64,000 bases of DNA from DASWJS01 sp036397035 (lineage in GTDB: Bacteria > Actinomycetota > AC-67): NCBI GenBank assembly GCA_036397035.1, contig DASWJS010000020.1:69287-133286 (forward strand). The letters run 5' to 3'. Position 1 is the stretch's first letter, and each line of letters starts with the position of its first letter. The translations under genes and the position numbers were made by a program. Under the pieces are notes generated by a model. That model made no database searches, was not told the DNA's origin, and saw nothing but the letters and a program-made list of their open reading frames with translations. Below, piece by piece: positions 58,556 through 64,000 of the stretch.

Positions 58556-59123
58556 GCGGGCGGCGGCCGAGCCCGACAGGATCCGCAGGCACCTCATGGT
58601 CGCCGCAGCGATCGGCCAGGTGCTCTCGTCGGAGCCCTTCGTCGTAGGAGGCTTGGCGGAGGACTTCTACACCAACGACCGCTACACGCCGACGGACTTG
58701 GACCTTTGCGCGCCCCTCACAGCCGAAGACGGAGACCGGTTCCGGCAACTCGGATTCGAGCGTGACGGCAGACACTGGTACCACGAGCCGACCCGAGTAG
58801 CCGTCGAGTTCCCCGACGAGCGAATAGACGGAGACGAATCCCGGGCCGAGACCGTGGAGTTCGACGGTTGCGCCGTGAAGATCATCGGCCTGGACGACCT
58901 CTACCTCGATCGTCTGCGCCAGGCGACGATGACGGAATCAGAGGCGGATATCGCCTTCGTGGGGGCCGTCGCCGTCGCCGCGTCGCGCTTCGAGGATCTC
59001 GACTGGAGGTACATCCGCTCTCGCATCGGTGACATCCGGAGGGCGGAGCGAATGATCGGCGAGAGCATGAGCCGCTTGAATCCGCGGGTTCGCCGGAAGG
59101 CGCGGAAGGCAATCAACGGCTGA
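58524..59123 (+). CDS. Nucleotidyltransferase-like protein, putative toxin partner of the XRE protein
   Basis: 199 residues from the GTG at 58524. FVVGGLAEDFYTNDRYTPTD followed by LDL gives the GG and DxD motifs of minimal nucleotidyltransferases (DUF6036/AbiEii-like), RVAVEFPDERID the third acidic strand, and VKIIGLDDLYLDRLRQATMT the usual helix after the core. The last 40 residues are basic (RRAERMIGESMSRLNPRVRR). Families of this kind serve as toxins that modify tRNA or proteins, each with a small HTH or kinase-like antitoxin. The role is inferred from fold and overlap with the XRE gene. Its stop is at the border of a DarT remnant. Confidence 0.7.
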   Translation: MDISKALELLERAAAEPDRIRRHLMVAAAIGQVLSSEPFVVGGLAEDFYTNDRYTPTDLDLCAPLTAEDGDRFRQLGFERDGRHWYHEPTRVAVEFPDERIDGDESRAETVEFDGCAVKIIGLDDLYLDRLRQATMTESEADIAFVGAVAVAASRFEDLDWRYIRSRIGDIRRAERMIGESMSRLNPRVRRKARKAING

Positions 59124-59258
59124 GCCGGGCATGTGCCCGTACCCGATGTCCACACCAGTGAGTCCACGTCGGGTGGCTTCCGCAAGGCACCACAAGCTCC
59201 CTGCGCCGATGATCGAGCTCAGGTTGTCGACATGGGTGATGTGGTAGATGGGCGTCAC
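59124..59258 (-). pseudogene. Truncated DarT-type (DUF4433) ADP-ribosyltransferase remnant
   Basis: From the ATG at 59258 the minus strand reads TPIYHITHVDNLSSIIGAGS then LWCLAEATRRGLTGVDIGY, the exact N-terminus of DarT/DUF4433 toxins (PIYHITHxxNLxxIL...IxY). After about 42 residues the likeness ends, at the very point where the nucleotidyltransferase gene's stop lies on the other strand; beyond, the open frame is only antisense shadow. The NAD-binding His and first loop are kept, but the catalytic Glu region is missing, so it cannot be active. It marks the scar of a replaced or deleted DarTG system beside tRNA-Arg. Confidence 0.65.
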
Positions 59259-59327
59259 GATGGCTAGGTTATCGAGCCGCGCATTCGGTGGGTGGCGGCC
59301 GGCGCCAAGCGATCACCCGCCGTCTTG

Positions 59328-59399
59328 TGCCCCCAGGAGGAGTCGAACCTCCGCGCCGGGTTTAGGAAACCCGCGCTCTATCCACTGAGCTATGGGGGC
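59328..59399 (-). tRNA. tRNA-Arg (anticodon CCT)
   Basis: 72 bases on the minus strand. Acceptor GCCCCCA pairs with TGGGGGC; D arm GCTC...GAGC; anticodon stem CGGGT/ACCCG around the loop TTCCTAA (anticodon CCT, reading AGG); T arm GGAGG-TTCGACT-CCTCC; discriminator A. CCA is not encoded. A TATCCT -10-like box lies about 10 bases upstream. The 3' end points at the DarT remnant and the XRE/nucleotidyltransferase pair, the side where integrated elements usually sit. Confidence 0.95.
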
Positions 59400-59416
59400 C
59401 GCGGATCAGGATATCG

Positions 59417-59785
59417 CTAGCGCGGGCCAGCGGACCGCCGTCGAGCGCCGCGCCGGGTCCTTCCGGGGTCGGGCGCGGCCTCCTGAGGAAAGCGGGCGGC
59501 GTACTCGCGCTCCAGCTCGAGCATCCGATCCGTGTGCGCGCGTAGTGCCTGCGGACTGCCGTTGAGGAACGTGTCCTCTCGCGTCCGGTAGAGCGTGTGC
59601 AACTCACGCCGGAGGTCGTCGTCTCCCAGCCTCGACGCCGGGAGCCCGAACGTGCTCGCGGGCGATCTCCGCTTCCGCGGCGCCTCTGCCAGATTGGCGA
59701 TCGGGAAGCCCTCTTCGGCAGCCTCGACGGGGTCGGTGCGCCTCAGCCCGACGCCGTCCGCGCTCTCTCGCCGGCGCAACTTCAT
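59417..59785 (-). CDS. DUF6158 family protein
   Basis: 122 residues from the ATG at 59785. The C-terminal 75 residues match the small actinobacterial DUF6158 domain: FGLPASRLGDDDLRRELHTL, YRTREDTFLNGSPQALRAHT and RMLELEREYAARFPQE, then a basic Arg-rich tail. The N-terminal 40 residues (KLRRRESADGVGLRR) may not be part of the native protein, but no later start codon exists before the domain. Function unknown. It sits directly upstream of tRNA-Arg on the same strand. Confidence 0.65.
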   Translation of the reverse strand: MKLRRRESADGVGLRRTDPVEAAEEGFPIANLAEAPRKRRSPASTFGLPASRLGDDDLRRELHTLYRTREDTFLNGSPQALRAHTDRMLELEREYAARFPQEAAPDPGRTRRGARRRSAGPR

Positions 59786-59914
59786 ACCCGCTTCATCCCC
59801 CGACTGAAGCCGGTCGAAACGGTATCGACGGCCGATGTCCGGCCACGCCTGGGAGATCGAAGACCGCTCGGAGTAGAGTCGTGCGGCCTTCGGGAACCAG
59901 AAAGGAGCACAACC

Positions 59915-60442
59915 GTGACCTACGACCCCTATGCGAGCTTGCCGCAGGTTCCGAGCTTCACCGTCGAGAGCGACGACGTGAAGGACGGCGTTCCGCTCGG
60001 CATGGCGCAGGTGAGCGGCATCCTCGGCCCGGGCGGGCAAGACGTCTCGCCGCACCTCGCGTGGAGCGGCTTCCCGGCCGACACGCAGAGCTTCGTCGTG
60101 ACCGTCTACGACCCCGACGCGCCGACGGCGAGCGGATTCTGGCACTGGGCCGTGGCCGACATCCCGGCGAGCGTCACCGAGCTGCCGAGCGGCGCGGGCG
60201 ACGAGCAGGGCTCCGGCTTGCCGGACGGCGCTTTTCAGCTTCGCAACGACGGCGGCGCCGCTCGCTACCTCGGCGCGGCGCCGCCGCCCGGGCACGGCCC
60301 TCATCGCTACTTCACGGTCGTCCACGCCGTCGACGTGCCGAGCCTTGGCATCGGCCCCGAGGCGACGTGCGCGTTCCTCGGGTTCAACCTGTTCGGCCAC
60401 ACGCTCGCGCGCGCGACGATCGCGCCGACCTACGAGCAGTAG
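59915..60442 (+). CDS. YbhB/YbcL family Raf-kinase-inhibitor-like (PEBP) protein
   Basis: 175 residues from the GTG at 59915, set by an AAAGGAG ribosome-binding site. VSPHLAWSGFPADTQSFVVT, then VYDPDAPTASGFWHWAVADI is the PEBP ligand-site block (DPDAP, HW), and GHGPHRYFTVVHAVDVPSLG the second (GPHRYxF-like). It ends NLFGHTLARATIAPTYEQ as usual. These proteins bind phosphate or phospholipid headgroups; the bacterial role is unclear. One base separates its stop from that of msrA on the other strand. Confidence 0.92.
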   Translation: MTYDPYASLPQVPSFTVESDDVKDGVPLGMAQVSGILGPGGQDVSPHLAWSGFPADTQSFVVTVYDPDAPTASGFWHWAVADIPASVTELPSGAGDEQGSGLPDGAFQLRNDGGAARYLGAAPPPGHGPHRYFTVVHAVDVPSLGIGPEATCAFLGFNLFGHTLARATIAPTYEQ

Positions 60443-60443
60443 C

Positions 60444-61097
<654 letters not shown>

Positions 61098-61149
61098 TCG
61101 TCTTCCTCCCGGAGCTTCTAACTCTAGGGGAGCGCCGCGTGTTCCTGGA

Positions 61150-62316
61150 CTACTCGAAGTACAGCGCCGAGGTCATCGCCAGGCGAACGAGCCGGTCGCG
61201 GCAGTAGGTCGTCTGGTCGCCGATCGACTCGTCGCACGGGGCGAGCGGCGCGCCCGGCAGCGACTGTCCGTCGGGGGCCAGCAGATCGACCCACACCCAG
61301 CCGGCCCCGGCCGGCAGCGAGATCGTCGCCGAGGGCTCCGCGGTGAACAGGTCGAAGGCGCCCGAAGCGGTGTGGACGCCGACGATCGCGTCGGCCGGCA
61401 GGTTCTCGGCCAACACGCGGACGCTCGAGCCGTCGGGCACGGTGTCGCCGACCATGGACTCGAAGATCCCGTCCCCGTCGGCGTCGGCCTGCAGGAAGAG
61501 GCGCGGGCCCTCGGAGCTGGGCGGCTGCCAGGAGATGGTCGTGCGTCCGGCCGCGACCGCCGCGAGGATGTCGGACTCCGTCGGGCCGTTCGCGTACACC
61601 CAGGTCGTCGGCTGCCCGACGCCCTGGGCCGCGGTCGTCGAGACCCAGTGGTTGTCGCTCCCGCCGGTGATCCCGACGTGGTGACCGCGGCGCAGCCAGC
61701 CCTCCCAGTAGGCGATCGCGGAGTCGTTCGAGTTGCTCGACGGCGCCGGCGGCTGCCAGATCGATTGGATGTTCCAGACCTCGACCGAGTCGGGCACGAC
61801 GTCGTAGTCGTAGCCCCAGTCGGCGTCGTGCGGCCAGTTCACGCTTTCGCCCGCGGGGTGATTGACCTGGAAGTACCCGCCGTCGGCGCGCACCTGGTCG
61901 GCGAGCGCCGCGACGGTCGCCGCGGACTTGTCGCCGTTGTCGTAGATCGTCGTCGCGCCGAGCATCTGCGCGTGTCCGCTGAGGGAGTTCTCGTAGGCGT
62001 GGATCGGGATGACGCCGCCGAACCCGAAGCCCGGGTCGGACTGGGCCCGGATGTCGTTGTGGTCGGTGATCGCCAGGAAGTCCAGGCCGCGGCTCGCCGC
62101 GATCGCGAACTGGTTCGTGACGGAGTGGCCGAGCACGTAGAACTCGTCCGGTCCGGTGTTGTCGTCGCTCACCGGGTCCCACGAGTCGTGCGAGTAGGTG
62201 GTGTGGACGTGGAAGTCGCCGGCCAGCCATTCGGGCCCGGCGGCCCGGCCCGGCCCGGCGTTCGCGGCCATCAAGAAGGCCAGGGCGAGCGGGAGCAGCG
62301 TGCGCGAGTGCTTCAT
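61150..62316 (-). CDS. Secreted PHP-domain (CehA/McbA-like) metal-dependent phosphoesterase
   Basis: 388 residues from the ATG at 62316. Signal peptide SRTLLPLALAFLMAANAGPG. The PHP core follows: DFHVHTTYSHDSWDP (first metal motif), GLDFLAITDHNDIRAQ (second), YFQVNHPAGESVNWPHDADW, VWNIQSIWQPPAPSS, and HHVGITGGSDNHWVSTT (last motif). The C-terminal 110 residues are a beta domain (ISWQPPSSEGPRLFLQADAD; TISLPAGAGWVWVDLLA). Members of the CehA/McbA group hydrolyse carbamate or phosphoester bonds; the substrate is unknown. Divergent from the S15-like gene. Confidence 0.88.
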   Translation of the reverse strand: MKHSRTLLPLALAFLMAANAGPGRAAGPEWLAGDFHVHTTYSHDSWDPVSDDNTGPDEFYVLGHSVTNQFAIAASRGLDFLAITDHNDIRAQSDPGFGFGGVIPIHAYENSLSGHAQMLGATTIYDNGDKSAATVAALADQVRADGGYFQVNHPAGESVNWPHDADWGYDYDVVPDSVEVWNIQSIWQPPAPSSNSNDSAIAYWEGWLRRGHHVGITGGSDNHWVSTTAAQGVGQPTTWVYANGPTESDILAAVAAGRTTISWQPPSSEGPRLFLQADADGDGIFESMVGDTVPDGSSVRVLAENLPADAIVGVHTASGAFDLFTAEPSATISLPAGAGWVWVDLLAPDGQSLPGAPLAPCDESIGDQTTYCRDRLVRLAMTSALYFE

Positions 62317-62455
62317 CGGTCCAGGTGTTCGGCGGGTTTGTCCTGAATCCTGCCCTTTCGGAAAGGATTCGCCACCGTTCGGTCGAATCTTGACGAACGA
62401 GAGCAGGCGGATCGGAGGGGGTTCGCCTGCGCCGAGACCGAAAAGGAGGACCTCC

Positions 62456-63964
62456 GTGGCCGCACGCACCATACGAGGGCTGCTCGGGGCGCTGATCGTC
62501 GGCGCGACGCTGCTCGCCCCGACGACGTCCCACGCGGCGCCCGAAGACGTCGTGATCCAGAGCAACGCGCCCGACCAGATCGACATCGCGCTGACGGTGT
62601 TCAAGCCGGACGGCGCGAGCGAATCGAGCCCCGCGCCGGTGATCCTGCAATCCCACGGCTGGGGTGGGAGCCGCGCGACGAGCGGCATGACCACGTGGCT
62701 CGACGCCGGGATCGGCGTGGTCAGCTTCGACCAGCGCGGGCACGGCGACACCGGCGGCGAAGCCAACGTCGAGGACCCGGAGCTGGAGGGATACGACGTC
62801 GAAGCTGTGATCGACTACGTGGCCTCGCTTGACTGGGTGGCGCTCGACGGCCCCGGCGACCCGAAGCTCGGCGCGATCGGAGGCTCCTACGGCGGCGGCT
62901 ACCAGACGATCGGCGCCCTGTCCGAGATCCTCCACCACGGCGACACGCGCTTCAACGCGCTCGCGCCGGAGATCACCTGGTACGACCTGAACGAGTCGCT
63001 CGCGCCGCAGGGCGTCGTGCGCACGATCTGGGTCACGGGCCTGTACGCGGTCGCGCCGAGCCACCCGCAGTGGATGGACGTCGCCTTCGCGCAGGGCGCG
63101 GCGAGCGGACAGTACCCGGGCCACGACGACGAGGTCCCGGCGCTCGAAGACCTCTACGCGCGCTTCTACGAGCACAGCCCGCGCGCCTTCGCCGACGACG
63201 GCATCAAGCTCGACATCCCGGTGCTGCAGCGGCAGGGCGTGACCGACGACCTGTTCAACCTGAACCAGGGGCTGCACATCTTCCAGGACGTCCTGACGGA
63301 CGACGCGCGCGCCGACAGCCTGTTCATCGGCTACAACGGCGGTCATGTGCTGGCGCCCGAGGTGGTCCCGCCCGCCTCGGTCCCGTCCGGCGACCCCTGC
63401 TCGGCGGCGTCGGGCGGCTTCACCGCCCTGTCGATCGCCTTCTACCAGAAGGTCTTCGCCGGCGAGAGCCCGCAGTCGCTGCTCGAGCACCAGTACAACA
63501 TCGCGACCAACGACAACGGCTGCATCCGCGCGAACTCGCTCGACTTCTACGGGGCGAGCCCCGCCGGGGTCGACGGCGTGGTGGCGACCACGACGACGAG
63601 CGGCGCGCCGGTGGCCTACGAGCTGGCGGAGGGCCCGATCTCGGTGGCGGGCATCCCGCTCATCAGCGGCAACCTCACTACGGTCGGAGTCGACGCGCGG
63701 GCGTTCTTCGCGCTCTCGGTCGGGACCTCGCCGGCCGACGCGACCGTCATCCAGAACAACGTGATGCCGATCCGGAGCCTGCTGCCGGTCGTGAACGAGC
63801 CGATCGAGCGGGAGCTGCCCGCGGTCGCCGTGGACGTTCCGGTGGGACAGAGCCTCTTCCTGACGGTCTCGCCGTTCTCGAGCGGTCACGGCGGCCATGC
63901 GAGCCGCACGCCGGGGGCGATCACGATCACCGACGCGTTCGTCAGCCTGCCGATCGCGTCCTAG
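62456..63964 (+). CDS. Secreted alpha/beta hydrolase (S15/X-Pro dipeptidyl-peptidase-like)
   Basis: 502 residues from the GTG at 62456, with a strong AAAGGAGGA ribosome-binding site. Signal peptide RTIRGLLGALIVGATLLAPT ending SHAA. VILQSHGWGGSRATSGMTTW is the oxyanion loop, VVSFDQRGHGDTGGEANVED the next, and LGAIGGSYGGGYQTIGAL the nucleophile elbow (GxSxG). LDIPVLQRQGVTDDLFNLNQ holds the acid and LFIGYNGGHVLAPEV the catalytic His. The last 130 residues are a beta sandwich like the CocE/S15 C-terminal domain. It probably hydrolyses peptides or esters outside the cell. The window ends 36 bases after its stop. Confidence 0.88.
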   Translation: MAARTIRGLLGALIVGATLLAPTTSHAAPEDVVIQSNAPDQIDIALTVFKPDGASESSPAPVILQSHGWGGSRATSGMTTWLDAGIGVVSFDQRGHGDTGGEANVEDPELEGYDVEAVIDYVASLDWVALDGPGDPKLGAIGGSYGGGYQTIGALSEILHHGDTRFNALAPEITWYDLNESLAPQGVVRTIWVTGLYAVAPSHPQWMDVAFAQGAASGQYPGHDDEVPALEDLYARFYEHSPRAFADDGIKLDIPVLQRQGVTDDLFNLNQGLHIFQDVLTDDARADSLFIGYNGGHVLAPEVVPPASVPSGDPCSAASGGFTALSIAFYQKVFAGESPQSLLEHQYNIATNDNGCIRANSLDFYGASPAGVDGVVATTTTSGAPVAYELAEGPISVAGIPLISGNLTTVGVDARAFFALSVGTSPADATVIQNNVMPIRSLLPVVNEPIERELPAVAVDVPVGQSLFLTVSPFSSGHGGHASRTPGAITITDAFVSLPIAS

Positions 63965-64000
63965 TCCACGCGGGTACGCAGGGGGCCGGCGCTTCGCGCC

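Noticed and set aside
58938..59123. Continuation of the DarT frame antisense to the nucleotidyltransferase gene
   Set aside because: DarT similarity stops at about residue 42 and the plus-strand gene explains the rest.

Overview
The window is 64 kb of high-GC DNA whose genes have closest family ties to Actinomycetota. Indicators are a TIGR03084/mycothiol-type DinB-like protein, DUF6158 and DUF6457 proteins, a PucR-type regulator, an IlvG-like TPP enzyme, -10 boxes of the TAGACT/TATANT type placed close to start codons (leaderless-looking starts), and tight ATGA/GTGA/TGATG gene overlaps. It reads like a chromosomal contig of an uncultivated, aerobic or facultative, lipid- and amino-acid-oxidising actinobacterium. 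There is no phage, plasmid, IS element or CRISPR array.

Layout. 0-9.4 kb: metabolic genes (GNAT, RDD protein, acyltransferase-3, ArsR regulator, CnoX-like thioredoxin, HSD10-like dehydrogenase, SGNH hydrolase, alpha/beta hydrolase, EtfAB, PNPOx-like protein, lipoprotein). 9.4-13.3 kb: an Mrr-type nuclease, a tRNA-3'-end fragment followed by hairpins and an intrinsic terminator, a Crp-type regulator divergent from a sensorless histidine kinase, and a helical repeat protein. 13.4-22.7 kb: TPP enzyme, membrane proteins, CDP-alcohol phosphatidyltransferase, ABC exporter, MOT1-type molybdate permease, CrtI-like FAD enzyme, MBL hydrolase. 22.9-24.5 kb: a compact SipW/TasA-like secretion operon. 25-27 kb: patatin plus acyltransferase.

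27-34.7 kb is a molybdenum-cofactor and formate-dehydrogenase-like island: moaA, FdhF/YdeP oxidoreductase, fdhD, DUF6457, moeA, a moaD-moaC fusion, mog and moaE on the minus strand, with mobA embedded on the plus strand. 34.8-40 kb holds a membrane protein, a second CrtI-like enzyme, a GT2 glycosyltransferase, a small XRE regulator and a PucR-type regulator. 40.2-49.2 kb is a seven-gene minus-strand cluster: a secreted protein, a large membrane-anchored putative propeller protein, a lipoprotein, then a branched-chain-type ABC importer (binding protein, LivH-LivM-LivG fusion, LivF). 49.5-53 kb adds two more secreted proteins and an ECF-type sigma factor fused through one membrane segment to an Asp-box (BNR) propeller. 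53-56.5 kb is a response regulator / GAF histidine kinase / response regulator operon.

56.6-59.4 kb carries small XRE regulators, an Ig-like secreted protein, an XRE plus nucleotidyltransferase-like pair, a DarT toxin remnant and tRNA-Arg(CCT). 59.4-64 kb has DUF6158, PEBP, MsrA, a PHP/CehA-type phosphoesterase and a secreted S15-like hydrolase. The best candidates for undescribed biology are the sigma-membrane-propeller fusion and the adjacent surface-protein/ABC-importer cluster, the MoaD-MoaC fusion, and the in-frame thioredoxin/ArsR junction that lacks a normal start codon.
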